Origin: Bacilli bacterium
GTDB lineage: Bacteria > Bacillota_I > Bacilli_A > RF39 > UBA660
DNA length: 37,331 nucleotides
NCBI GenBank assembly: GCA_017525035.1
Contig: JAFXTH010000007.1
Span: forward strand, 1-37,331
Reading direction: 5' to 3'
Shown here: piece after piece, positions 25,627 through 33,043 of the stretch
How the letters are laid out: each line of letters begins with the position of its first letter
Numbering within the stretch: position 1 is the stretch's first letter
The notes under the pieces: generated by a model
Database searches by the model: none
The model's input: only the letters and a program-made list of their open reading frames with translations
What the model was told of the DNA's origin: nothing
Made by a program: the position numbers and the translations under genes

Positions 25627-26367
25627 TTATATTATATAAACACTAAAAATAATTATTAAAAATCCTAAAAGCATTGATATAAATATATCTTTAATTTTTG
25701 AATATTTAATTCCTTCAACAAGTAATTCAAATATAGATAAATAAATCATTATACCTGCAGTAAAAGATAGTATAAAAGAAAAGAAATAAGTATTATTAAT
25801 TTTATCTATCAAGAAATATGCTATTAAAGCGCCTAATGGTTCTGATATAGATGATATAAATGTATAAATGAAAGCTTTCTTTTTGCTTTTAGTACTATAG
25901 TATATAGGAACTGCTATAGTTATTCCCTCTGGGATATTATGAAGTGCTATCGAAAAAGCTAACACTATTCCTAATTTTGTGTTATTAGTAGTAGATATAA
26001 AAGTAATAATACCTTCAGGTATGTTATGTATTATTAGTGCTAACATAGACGTAATACCTATCTTATATAAATTATTTTGACTTTTAAATGAAGTGTTAAT
26101 TACATGTATCAACAAAGCCCCAAATAAGCCCGATATAGCGATAATTAAGATCGATGGTATAAATAGATATACTTTTGCTAAATAAGTGTAAGAAGAAGGT
26201 ATTATATCGAATAAAGAGACAGTAAGCATGACGGAAGATGAAAACAACAAACAGTTAGATATAAGTCTTCTTTTATTCTCTGTTTTAACAAAAACAAATA
26301 AGTAACCAAACATAGTAGAAAAGCCTGCTATAAAAGTTACTACAAAGCTTAATAATAATTTATTCAT
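25627..26367 (-). CDS. ZIP-family metal ion transporter
   Basis: 246 residues with about eight hydrophobic helices. Two HNIPEG motifs, in helix 4 (ALIIHNIPEGIITF) and helix 5 (ALHNIPEGITIA), form the binuclear metal site of ZIP transporters, and SSISEPLGALIAYF follows. This matches the ZupT/GufA group, which imports zinc and other divalent cations across the cytoplasmic membrane. The specific metal cannot be told. No ribosome site is visible before the ATG, an in-frame stop lies two codons upstream, and the next useful start would delete helix 1. Translation may therefore be weak or leaderless. Confidence 0.88.
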   Translation of the reverse strand: MNKLLLSFVVTFIAGFSTMFGYLFVFVKTENKRRLISNCLLFSSSVMLTVSLFDIIPSSYTYLAKVYLFIPSILIIAISGLFGALLIHVINTSFKSQNNLYKIGITSMLALIIHNIPEGIITFISTTNNTKLGIVLAFSIALHNIPEGITIAVPIYYSTKSKKKAFIYTFISSISEPLGALIAYFLIDKINNTYFFSFILSFTAGIMIYLSIFELLVEGIKYSKIKDIFISMLLGFLIIIFSVYII

Positions 26368-26382
26368 ACATTAATATATGAA

Positions 26383-26407
26383 AAAAAGACATCTAAAATG
26401 TCTTTTT
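26383..26407 (-). terminator. Intrinsic terminator of cca-dnaD-nth
   Basis: AAAAAGACAT and ATGTCTTTTT form a perfect 10-bp stem whose 5-base loop contains the nth stop codon. On the minus strand a T-run continues beyond the stem. Confidence 0.85.
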
Positions 26408-27019
26408 ATAATACTTACAAATATCTTTTAATTTGCACAGATCACATTCAGGTTTTGCTGATTTGCAATGGTATCTTCCAAATAACACCATTTGATGATG
26501 GCGACGAGACCAATTCTTTTTATCAAAAATCTTCATTAATTTCTTTTCAATAGTTAGTACATCATCGTTATTTTTAGCTAAAGCAAGCCTTTTGCTTACT
26601 CTTGATACATGAGTATCAACTGCTATTGCTGGATAATCATATAAATTACTTAATACGACATTGGTAGTCTTTCTACCTACTCCAGGAATATTACATAACT
26701 CTTCCCTATCATTTGGTACTTTACCATCGCAATGATCTAATAAATACTTTGCTATTTCTATTACAAATATACTTTTCTTATTAACCATTCCAATAGGCTT
26801 AATAATTTCTTTGATGTCTTTTACATCTGCATTAGATAATTCTTTTAAATTTTTATATTTATTAAATAATACTTCAGTAACTTGATTAACTCTTTTATCG
26901 GTTGTTTGTGCAGATAAAACAGTTGCTATTAATAGCTCATAATCTTTATTATAATTTAATTCACATTTAGGATTAGGATATAAAGAATCAAGATATTCTT
27001 CTATTTCTTTATTCTTCAT
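26393..27019 (-). CDS. nth: Endonuclease III (DNA glycosylase/AP lyase)
   Basis: 208 residues, the normal length. It has LLIATVLSAQTTDKRVN, the helix-hairpin-helix LCNIPGVGRKTTNVVL with the catalytic Lys of GRKT, and AVDTHVSRVSKRL with the catalytic Asp. The [4Fe-4S] cluster cysteines C-x6-C-x2-C-x5-C are near the C-terminus (CKSAKPECDLCKLKDIC). It removes oxidised pyrimidines and nicks the abasic site in base-excision repair. It overlaps dnaD by 11 bp. The dnaD-nth pair is conserved in Bacillus and relatives, and its ribosome site lies inside the dnaD coding sequence. Confidence 0.96.
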   Translation of the reverse strand: MKNKEIEEYLDSLYPNPKCELNYNKDYELLIATVLSAQTTDKRVNQVTEVLFNKYKNLKELSNADVKDIKEIIKPIGMVNKKSIFVIEIAKYLLDHCDGKVPNDREELCNIPGVGRKTTNVVLSNLYDYPAIAVDTHVSRVSKRLALAKNNDDVLTIEKKLMKIFDKKNWSRRHHQMVLFGRYHCKSAKPECDLCKLKDICKYYKKTF

Positions 27020-27680
27020 CTTCGTCTTCTAACCAATTATATTCAAATATATCTTCTTTCTTTGGTTTTTCTTTTTCTCTTTCTCTAAACTCTTTTCTAT
27101 TCTTTTCTACATCTTCTTTAGTCTTTATACCTTTTTTAGCCCATTCATATAATATCTTATCAATATATCTTAAATTTGCTACTCCATTGATTACTGCTTC
27201 TTTTATAGCTTCTTTTATTATTTCATCACTATAATTATTTTCTTTCCATGCTTTTACTATTTCTATTTCTATAGGAGATAATTGCTTATTTAGTTCTTTT
27301 TCAAGAGTTTGGAACACGTCAGAAGAATCCTCTTCTTTCTTAGTTATCTCTCCTACTTCTAATAAAGATAGTTTTTCATAAAACATATCAAGAGATATGA
27401 ATTCTTCCATAATATTTTTATCATTTTTAACAACTTTAATCTCAATTAACTTCTTTTTTTGAAGTGTAGATATATAAGTCATTATTGTTTTAGCATCTGT
27501 TAGGAATTCTTCACTTAATCTATTTACATCGAAAGGCAAATCATTTCCTTTTCCATGCAAATACATTAAGAATATAAATGTTTCTAGGTCTATATCTAAT
27601 TTAGGAAACTGTTTATAAATATATGTAGGTATTACTATATTACCTGACTTAACTATATTCATCAATTTTCCATATTTCAT
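27009..27680 (-). CDS. dnaD: Replication initiation protein DnaD
   Basis: 223 residues; ribosome site GGAGGTG. The N-terminal winged-helix domain (~1-100: FIFLMYLHGKGNDLPFDVNRLSEEF, then TIMTYISTLQKKKLIEI) mediates oligomerisation. The C-terminal DnaB2/DnaD domain (~125-195) has LSPIEIEIVKAWKENNYSDEIIKEAI and the end motif NLRYIDKILYEW, matching the YxxxIxxxW signature of this fold. A charged tail follows. DnaD helps load the replicative helicase at oriC and at restart sites with DnaB/DnaI. It lies between cca (11-bp gap) and nth. Confidence 0.93.
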   Translation of the reverse strand: MKYGKLMNIVKSGNIVIPTYIYKQFPKLDIDLETFIFLMYLHGKGNDLPFDVNRLSEEFLTDAKTIMTYISTLQKKKLIEIKVVKNDKNIMEEFISLDMFYEKLSLLEVGEITKKEEDSSDVFQTLEKELNKQLSPIEIEIVKAWKENNYSDEIIKEAIKEAVINGVANLRYIDKILYEWAKKGIKTKEDVEKNRKEFREREKEKPKKEDIFEYNWLEDEDEE

Positions 27681-27691
27681 AAATACACCTC

Positions 27692-28786
27692 CTAACTGTA
27701 ATTTTGAATAATAAACTCTTCTAACTTTTCTTTATTATTTTCTAATCTATGATTTAATATTTCTTCTTCCAATTTGTTATATATTTCTCTTATATATATT
27801 CCTGGTTTTTTATTTAATATTTTTTCTATTTCACATCCAAGAATATTTATTTCTTTCTTTGATTTTATTGGAAGTGCTTCATAGATACCTACAATCTTAG
27901 ATTTATCATATCCAAGCATAGCTGCTACTATTTGGTTAGTATATAGTCCATACCTATATAATGTTTCATTTGTAATACCAGTCTTTAAGACTTCTTTAAT
28001 ATCTTTAATAATAGATTTTTCACTACTTGAGAACTCTTGTGCATATTTATCACTAAATTCAAGTGAAGCCCAAGTACCTATAATATCATTAGTAATATTA
28101 ATTTTGTCTAGATTATATATCTCTAAGTCTTGGTCTAATCCTAACTCTAATAATAAACTTACTCCATATTTAGAATTAACACTTGAGAAAATCTTATCTA
28201 ATTCTTGTTTCTTTCTAGAATATGATAAGTTCCTTAATAAACTTTTGTTTTTTATTATAGCACTTTTTACTTCATTACTTAACTCAAAATTTAATATGGT
28301 AGCAAATCTTACTGCTCTTAGTATTCTTAGTGAGTCTTGTGAGAACTTAGCATCACTATTTCCTACTGTATTGATAACTTTGTTTTCTATATCTTTTTTA
28401 CCATCAAAATAATCTAGTATTCTACCTGTTTTATCCATACATAGAGTATTCATTTTGAAGTCTCTTCTTTTTAAGTCTTCAATTAAGTCGTCTATATATT
28501 CTATTTCAATAGGTTTTCTATTATTAATATATTTTATTTCACGTCTAAAAGTAGTTATTTCAAATCTATCATTCTTTATATATATAGTAATTGATCCATA
28601 TTCTTCTTTTGGGAGTACTGAATTAGGAAATATCCCCATTATTTGCTGTGGAGTTGCGTTGGTTGCTATATCTACATCAAGTGAATTAATACCCAATACA
28701 TAATCTCTTACAAATCCTCCTACTATATATGCTTTATATCCGTTTTCTTCAATAGTATTTAATATTTTTAAAGCTTGTTTTAACAT
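27692..28786 (-). CDS. cca: CCA tRNA nucleotidyltransferase / poly(A) polymerase family
   Basis: 364 residues. The nucleotidyltransferase head carries GGFVRDYVLG and the metal-binding pair LDVDIATNA. Next come EEYGSITI, FEITTFRRE, DLKRRDFKMNTLCMD and GKKDIENKVINTVG with FSQDSLRILRAVRFA, the nucleotide-selection helix region. The remaining helical body recognises tRNA. It adds or repairs the 3'-terminal CCA of tRNAs in the cytoplasm. It is first in an operon with dnaD and nth, behind an extended -10 promoter. A poly(A) polymerase activity cannot be excluded by sequence alone, but a Bacillus-type context favours CCA addition. Confidence 0.92.
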   Translation of the reverse strand: MLKQALKILNTIEENGYKAYIVGGFVRDYVLGINSLDVDIATNATPQQIMGIFPNSVLPKEEYGSITIYIKNDRFEITTFRREIKYINNRKPIEIEYIDDLIEDLKRRDFKMNTLCMDKTGRILDYFDGKKDIENKVINTVGNSDAKFSQDSLRILRAVRFATILNFELSNEVKSAIIKNKSLLRNLSYSRKKQELDKIFSSVNSKYGVSLLLELGLDQDLEIYNLDKINITNDIIGTWASLEFSDKYAQEFSSSEKSIIKDIKEVLKTGITNETLYRYGLYTNQIVAAMLGYDKSKIVGIYEALPIKSKKEINILGCEIEKILNKKPGIYIREIYNKLEEEILNHRLENNKEKLEEFIIQNYS

Positions 28787-28801
28787 GTAATCACCACTCT
28801 A

Positions 28802-28810
28802 ATTATAACA
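28802..28810 (-). promoter_or_regulatory. Extended -10 promoter of cca-dnaD-nth
   Basis: Minus strand TGTTATAAT lies 16 bases beyond the hup terminator stem. No clear -35 is visible in the preceding T-rich stretch. Confidence 0.55.
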
Positions 28811-28825
28811 TAAAAAAGCATCAAA

Positions 28826-28845
28826 AAAAGAGCTATTGCTCTTTT
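28826..28845 (-). terminator. Intrinsic terminator of hup
   Basis: AAAAGAGC and GCTCTTTT form an 8-bp stem with a 4-base loop, followed on the minus strand by a run of T. Confidence 0.85.
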
Positions 28846-28855
28846 CTTAACTATA

Positions 28856-29128
28856 TTAGTTTACTGCGTCTTTTAATGCAGTTCCAGCTTTGAATGTAAC
28901 AGCCTTTCTTGCAGGAATTTTAACAGTAGCTCCTGTTTGAGGGTTACGTCCTTCTCTAGCTTTTCTCTTAGTTACGTTGAAAGTTCCGAATCCAGCAACT
29001 GGTACTCTTTCACCTTTCTTTAATGCTTTTGTAATTACTTCAAAAGTAGCTTCTAAAGCACGGTTTGCATCTGCTTTAGTTAAACCAGTTTTTTCAGCAA
29101 TTGCTTCAACTAATTCTGCTTTTTTCAT
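28856..29128 (-). CDS. hup: DNA-binding protein HU
   Basis: 90 residues, the exact family size. It starts MKKAELVEAIAEKTGLTKADA and has the conserved GFGTFNVTKRKAREGRNPQTG beta-arm with the Pro that intercalates in DNA. It ends KIPARKAVTFKAGTALKDAVN. HU is the abundant dimeric nucleoid protein that bends DNA without sequence specificity. A strong ribosome site GGAGGT and a single-gene unit with its own terminator fit high expression. Confidence 0.98.
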   Translation of the reverse strand: MKKAELVEAIAEKTGLTKADANRALEATFEVITKALKKGERVPVAGFGTFNVTKRKAREGRNPQTGATVKIPARKAVTFKAGTALKDAVN

Positions 29129-29173
29129 TTTATATTACCTCCATTTTTTTAAGCACAGTATGCTTACATATAC

Positions 29174-29202
29174 AAATTATCATACTTTTTTTCCAAAAGC
29201 AA
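29174..29202 (-). promoter_or_regulatory. Probable promoter of hup
   Basis: Minus strand: -35 TTGCTT (29197-29202), a 17-bp spacer ending in the TGA of an extended -10, and -10 TAATTT (29174-29179). The hexamers are imperfect, so other choices nearby remain possible. Confidence 0.4.
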
Positions 29203-29260
29203 TATATTTTGTTTGTTTTTCAACGGATTTACACCATTTTTAACCCTTTTTTTGTCTTTT

Positions 29261-29923
29261 TTACTCTTCTATTGCAATAGTTGAAATATGAGAGTAACAA
29301 TCAGGTGCTCCACTACCTCCAGTGAACTTATATCTTTCGATTTCTAGGGTAATTGTAGCCTCTTTTGTAGTGTTCATTAACTTAGTAGTATCTGCTTCAC
29401 TTAACTCATATTCTTTCATTCCAAATTCGTCAGAATCATTATAATGAACTAACTTACCATCTTTAACACAACCAATTGCGATTGCTTTACCGCTAGCATA
29501 ACTATTTCCACTAGATCCGTATGAATCAACGAATGCCATAAATTTATTGCTATTAGATTCAGTTATGTTAAAGAATACCATATCATAAGTTGGTGAATTA
29601 TCTGTTACTACATCACCACTTGTGACTTTTTTAGTTGTAACATAACCTCTTACAGTTGCTTTTCCATAGTATGAATTAGCATCATATCCTTCTGGTAGTG
29701 GTTCATTATCTACTAAAGGTTCTGGAGTTGCTGTATTTGTATTAGCGTTATCATCTTTTTTATCACTAATTGTATTTGCCTCTTTCTTATCATTATCCTT
29801 TAATTTTTCACTAAATAGAAAACCACATCCAAATGAAATGCTCATAGCGATTAATATTATTACTATAATAAATACTTTATGTCCTTTGCATTTCTTTGAT
29901 TCTTCTTGTTTTACTTCTTCCAT
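29261..29923 (-). CDS. Membrane-anchored extracellular protein of unknown function
   Basis: 220 residues; ribosome site AGGAGG. A short acidic/basic N-terminus precedes one transmembrane helix (~17-37, VFIIVIILIAMSISFGCGFLF), then a Lys/Asp/Asn/Thr-rich linker (~40-75). A ~145-residue extracellular domain begins GYDANSYYGKATVRGYV. It is beta-rich (YDMVFFNITES, KAIAIGCVKDGKL, EATITLEIERYKFTG) and contains two cysteines. I recognise no family. It is a separate unit downstream of the spoIVA terminator, so a sporulation role is not implied. Confidence 0.7.
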   Translation of the reverse strand: MEEVKQEESKKCKGHKVFIIVIILIAMSISFGCGFLFSEKLKDNDKKEANTISDKKDDNANTNTATPEPLVDNEPLPEGYDANSYYGKATVRGYVTTKKVTSGDVVTDNSPTYDMVFFNITESNSNKFMAFVDSYGSSGNSYASGKAIAIGCVKDGKLVHYNDSDEFGMKEYELSEADTTKLMNTTKEATITLEIERYKFTGGSGAPDCYSHISTIAIEE

Positions 29924-29940
29924 ATTTATCCTCCTTTTAT

Positions 29941-29949
29941 CTTATAACA
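29941..29949 (-). promoter_or_regulatory. Extended -10 promoter of the 29261-29923 gene
   Basis: Minus strand TGTTATAAG lies between the spoIVA terminator and the ribosome site. A second TATAAT lies about 10 bases upstream. Confidence 0.4.
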
Positions 29950-29965
29950 TAATTATAAAATAAAA

Positions 29966-29987
29966 ATTGCTATATTACTATAGCAAT
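29966..29987 (-). terminator. Intrinsic terminator of spoIVA
   Basis: ATTGCTATA and TATAGCAAT form a 9-bp perfect stem with a 4-base loop, followed by a T-rich run on the minus strand. The spoIVA stop codon (29970-29972) lies inside the stem. Confidence 0.8.
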
Positions 29988-31445
29988 TAAATTATTAGAA
30001 CCTTTATTTACTATCTTAGTAAGAGTTTGAGATAGCTTATATCTAATGTTTTCAGGCATTAAAGATATCTTTGATTGAATACCTTCTTGAACTATTACGT
30101 CTAGGCTTCTTCCAAATATTTCACTCTTCCAAATATTTTGTGGATTAGTCTCATAATCTTTCATTAAATAGTTAATTAATTCTTTGCTTTGTAATTCGCT
30201 TCCAATGATTGGCTCAAATGTTGAATTAACGTCTACCCTAATCATGTGGATTGATGGTGCTACTGCTTTTAACTTAACTCCGTATCTATTTCCTTGTTTA
30301 ATAATTTCAGGCGTATCCAATTTCATATCTTTAAGAGTTGGGCTTGCAACTCCATAACCAGTTTGTTTAACCATTTTTAAAGCATACTTAATTTGATCAT
30401 ATTCTTTCTTTGCTTCATCATAATCTTGGAATAATTTTAATAATTCTGCTTTATTTTTAATGTCAGTGTTGATGATGCCTTTCAGTGTTTCATTATATAG
30501 TTCATCTTTTGCTTCTAAGTTAATTGTTACAACACCTGTTGATGGATCAACTGATGAAATATAAGCTTTAGATATATTTTCATTATTTTGAAACTTATTG
30601 GTAATATTTTCTATATCTTTTAATTTATCTACTTCACAAATACTTTCTTTAATAGACTCAATAAAACTTTTTTTAACTTGATTATTAGAACTTAAGATGG
30701 TAATCCATTCAGGCATGTTATATCTTACTTCCAATATAGGGAATTCATATAAAGCTTCTTTTAAGATATTGTAAATATCCTTTTCATTCATTGTATCTAT
30801 ATTAATAGGAAGTACAGGGACCTTATATTCTTCTTTTAAACTATCCGCAAGACGCTCTGTTTCAGGTAACATCGGATGTGTTGTGTTTAATACGACAATA
30901 AAAGGTTTTCCAATGCTTTGCAATTCACTTACAACTCGCTCTTCAGCTTCTTTGTAATCATTTCTATCAAATTCACCGATAGAGCCATCTGTTGCAATAA
31001 CAATACCTATTGTCGAATGTTCTTTAATAACTTTTTCTGTGCCTAGTTCTGCTGCCTCTACAAAAGGAATAGCGTCATCATACCATGGACATTTAACCAT
31101 TCTTGGCCCATTTTCATCTTCCGCTCCTTTAACATTATTGATTAAGTATCCAACACAGTCTATTAATCTAATGTTGCAGGAAAAGTCATCAATATTAATT
31201 TTAGCTGCTGTATTAGGTACAAACTTAGGTTCAATAGTCATTATTGTTTTACCACTAGCACTTTGTGGTATTTCATCTAATGCTCTTTTTCTCTCATATT
31301 CATCCTTTATATTAGGAACTACTAAGGTTTCAATTACTTTCTTTATAAAAGTACTCTTACCAGTTCTTACTGCTCCTACTACTCCTAAATAAACATCTCC
31401 ACCAGTTCTTAATGCTATATTTTTAAGTATTTCTTGTTTATCCAT
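29970..31445 (-). CDS. spoIVA: Stage IV sporulation protein A, spore-coat ATPase
   Basis: 491 residues, essentially the family length. The ATG at 31445 (MDKQEILKNIALRTGGD) follows a ribosome site (GAGG); an upstream in-frame ATG is rejected. The TRAFAC-type ATPase domain has Walker A GAVRTGKST (Lys30), SASGKTIMTIEPKFVPN, RLIDCVGY, EDENGPRMV, EHSTIGIVIATDGSIG and VVLNTTHP. The middle and C-terminal domains keep YDQIKYALKMVKQTGYG, LKAVAPSIHMI, IFGRSLDVIVQEGI and LIAIVI at the end, close to Bacillus subtilis SpoIVA. In sporulating mother cells it polymerises on the forespore outer membrane, hydrolysing ATP, as the base of the coat. Its presence argues for endospore formation. A sigma-E-like promoter is upstream. 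Confidence 0.97.
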   Translation of the reverse strand: MDKQEILKNIALRTGGDVYLGVVGAVRTGKSTFIKKVIETLVVPNIKDEYERKRALDEIPQSASGKTIMTIEPKFVPNTAAKINIDDFSCNIRLIDCVGYLINNVKGAEDENGPRMVKCPWYDDAIPFVEAAELGTEKVIKEHSTIGIVIATDGSIGEFDRNDYKEAEERVVSELQSIGKPFIVVLNTTHPMLPETERLADSLKEEYKVPVLPINIDTMNEKDIYNILKEALYEFPILEVRYNMPEWITILSSNNQVKKSFIESIKESICEVDKLKDIENITNKFQNNENISKAYISSVDPSTGVVTINLEAKDELYNETLKGIINTDIKNKAELLKLFQDYDEAKKEYDQIKYALKMVKQTGYGVASPTLKDMKLDTPEIIKQGNRYGVKLKAVAPSIHMIRVDVNSTFEPIIGSELQSKELINYLMKDYETNPQNIWKSEIFGRSLDVIVQEGIQSKISLMPENIRYKLSQTLTKIVNKGSNNLIAIVI

Positions 31446-31472
31446 ATATACCTCTTTCTTTCTATTCAATAA

Positions 31473-31500
31473 ATTATATGAATAAACATTATTTATATAC
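31473..31500 (-). promoter_or_regulatory. Candidate sigma-E-type promoter of spoIVA
   Basis: Minus strand: GTATATAA (31493-31500), a 12-bp gap and CATATAAT (31473-31480), resembling the ATA.. and CATACAAT elements of Bacillus sigma-E promoters. The -10 could also be read as sigma-A, so the assignment leans on known SpoIVA regulation. Confidence 0.35.
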
Positions 31501-31508
31501 ATAAAAAA

Positions 31509-31530
31509 AAGTAACTGATATCAGTTACTT
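31509..31530 (-). terminator. Intrinsic terminator of the 31536-32144 gene
   Basis: AAGTAACTGATATCAGTTACTT is a perfect palindrome whose centre forms the loop. On the minus strand a run of eight T follows; the stop codon lies 5 bases upstream. Confidence 0.8.
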
Positions 31531-31535
31531 ATTTA

Positions 31536-32144
31536 TTATTCTGCTTGTGGTTGTTCAGTTGGTTCAATTACTATTGTTGGTTCTTCAACTGGTGGTTCTT
31601 CAACTGGTGGTTCTGCTGGTTGTTCTGCTGGTTCTTCAACTGGAGGTTCTTCAACTGGTTCATCAGTATAATATTTGAAATTATATTCTGATAAATCTTT
31701 TGATCCTTCAGGCCATCCTGTTAAATCAACATCCCATTTTTCAGTTCCGTATGTAATAACTGTTTGAAGTGTTTCAGTATTTGTTTCATATACTTTATCG
31801 AATAAAATTAAGAATGTACCATTTTCTCCACGAGCTATTACGTGTACTTCTCCTAAAGTCCATGCTTCTTCAGCATATTTTTCTGCTTTTGCTTTTATTA
31901 CTACTTCAATAGCTTCTTCATCAGTTAAATCAACTGGTACTACATTTCTCTTAGCTGGTTCTTCTTGTTTTTCAGCCTTTTCTTTTTTACCAATAAGACT
32001 ATTATTGTTACCTGTAACGATAAGAACTACACCAGCAAGAATTAGTAATACAGCTATAGCCATAATTATTAAAGGTGTGTTATTTTTCTTTGCTACTGTT
32101 TTTTGTTCAACAACTTCATTTGTTACATTTTCATTATTTTCCAT
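31536..32144 (-). CDS. Membrane-anchored protein with C-terminal PVEEP repeats
   Basis: 202 residues; ribosome site AGGAGCG. A polar N-terminus is followed by one transmembrane helix (~24-45, PLIIMAIAVLLILAGVVLIVTG) and a basic/Gln linker. A ~90-residue domain follows (EEAIEVVIKAKAEKYAEEAWTLGEVHVIARGENGTFLILFDKVYETNTETLQTVITYG). The C-terminus is a Pro/Glu/Val repeat (EEPPVEEPAEQPAEPP), a rigid wall-spanning type of sequence. Family not recognised. Two tandem sigma-A-like promoters and its own terminator indicate vegetative expression. Confidence 0.75.
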   Translation of the reverse strand: MENNENVTNEVVEQKTVAKKNNTPLIIMAIAVLLILAGVVLIVTGNNNSLIGKKEKAEKQEEPAKRNVVPVDLTDEEAIEVVIKAKAEKYAEEAWTLGEVHVIARGENGTFLILFDKVYETNTETLQTVITYGTEKWDVDLTGWPEGSKDLSEYNFKYYTDEPVEEPPVEEPAEQPAEPPVEEPPVEEPTIVIEPTEQPQAE

Positions 32145-32173
32145 ATAATCGCTCCTTTTATTTTTATAATTTG

Positions 32174-32202
32174 ATTATAGTAAATTGCAATGTAAATAGC
32201 AA
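32174..32202 (-). promoter_or_regulatory. Proximal promoter of the 31536-32144 gene
   Basis: Minus strand: -35 TTGCTA (32197-32202), a 17-bp spacer and a perfect -10 TATAAT (32174-32179). Confidence 0.65.
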
Positions 32203-32208
32203 TAAAAT

Positions 32209-32237
32209 AATGTAAATATGACACTTCTTTACGTCAA
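32209..32237 (-). promoter_or_regulatory. Distal promoter of the 31536-32144 gene
   Basis: Minus strand: -35 TTGACG (32232-32237), a 17-bp spacer and -10 TACATT (32209-32214), directly upstream of the proximal promoter. Confidence 0.5.
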
Positions 32238-32253
32238 TGAGCTTTTGATAAAA

Positions 32254-32280
32254 AAACTATGCTATTTTTCAGCATAGTTT
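32254..32280 (-). terminator. Intrinsic terminator of the 32262-32747 gene
   Basis: AAACTATGCT and AGCATAGTTT form a perfect 10-bp stem. The stop codon (32262-32264) begins in the stem. On the minus strand it is followed by a T-run. Confidence 0.85.
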
Positions 32281-32747
32281 AATTTAATTACTACATGACT
32301 TGGTTCAATAACGCTATTTTCATCTTTATCGTTATGACTAATCGTTAATTTAAATAACTTAGAACTATTCTTTTCTAATGTTTCTCCAATAGAAACATTT
32401 TCATATTCTATCTTTATGTCATCTTTGTCATATAGGATGACAATATTTTCTAAGATAGCATCTATTGTCCCTTTGTTTTTGACATTTACTAAATATACAA
32501 TTTTTGAATCTTTCCCATCTAGGTAAGGTCTTATTAATAATTGATTATCATTAATTGTTGATCCTAAATCTTTAGCATCATCAGTTTCTACTGCTTCAAT
32601 AGAAGATATTTCAACACTCCAAAAAGTGTTTATTGAAGTGCTCATCTTTTGTTTATCAACTTTTGCAAGAGACACAGCAACTGCTAAAAAGGCAAACATT
32701 ATGATTATTGTTAGTATTGCTGATAAACTATTTTTGCTTATCTTCAT
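32262..32747 (-). CDS. Small secreted or membrane-anchored beta-rich protein, possibly TasA/camelysin-like
   Basis: 161 residues; ribosome site GGAGATGG. An N-terminal hydrophobic segment (~9-28, AILTIIIMFAFLAVAVSLAKV) serves as signal peptide or anchor. The mature part has TFWSVEISSIEAVE, a short variable stretch, then IVYLVNVKNKGTIDAILENIVI. That order (a W..EI...IE strand pair followed by a Y.V.VKN.GTIDA strand) resembles TasA/camelysin-type and related Firmicute surface proteins. No SipW gene is in the window, so the link is weak. Function unknown; a surface or matrix role is an inference. Confidence 0.65.
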   Translation of the reverse strand: MKISKNSLSAILTIIIMFAFLAVAVSLAKVDKQKMSTSINTFWSVEISSIEAVETDDAKDLGSTINDNQLLIRPYLDGKDSKIVYLVNVKNKGTIDAILENIVILYDKDDIKIEYENVSIGETLEKNSSKLFKLTISHNDKDENSVIEPSHVVIKLNYAEK

Positions 32748-32769
32748 ATCTTACCATCTCCTATTTTTA

Positions 32770-32798
32770 ATAGTAATATATTATGGGATAATTGTCAA
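32770..32798 (-). promoter_or_regulatory. Promoter of the 32262-32747 gene
   Basis: Minus strand: consensus -35 TTGACA (32793-32798), a 17-bp spacer and -10 TACTAT (32770-32775). It starts directly after the spoVIF-like stop codon. Confidence 0.6.
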
Positions 32799-32800
32799 TT

Positions 32801-33040
32801 CTATACCATCTTATCTATATTACTAGGAACCTTATCATTTACGATTGTATTTATTATCTTTTGTTTTTTCTCGTCTGTTACTTTTGTATTAGTAATAATA
32901 GATAAATTATCAATTAATTCACTAAGTGTTTTCTCGTCTTTCATATTTCCATTTTGTAATTTATTAGCAAGAGATAGTATTGTGTTTTTATCTACATTAG
33001 TTTTATCCTCTATCTTTTTAAATAATGAATCTTTAAACAT
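32801..33040 (-). CDS. SpoVIF-like (stage VI sporulation protein F) small protein
   Basis: 79 residues. The pattern FKKIEDKTNVDKNTILSLANKLQ, then NMKDEKTLSELIDNLS and a C-terminal IVNDKV matches the SpoVIF/YjcC family, in which a K-T-x-V start, LA..LQ..N and KDEKT are conserved. In Bacillus the protein is made late in the mother cell and is needed for coat maturation through GerE-dependent genes. With SpoIVA nearby, a sporulation role is plausible. Its ribosome site AGGAGG is buried in the 3' arm of a strong hairpin whose T-run abuts the ATG. The call rests on short similarity and should be checked by profile search. Confidence 0.6.
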   Translation of the reverse strand: MFKDSLFKKIEDKTNVDKNTILSLANKLQNGNMKDEKTLSELIDNLSIITNTKVTDEKKQKIINTIVNDKVPSNIDKMV

Positions 33041-33043
33041 AAA

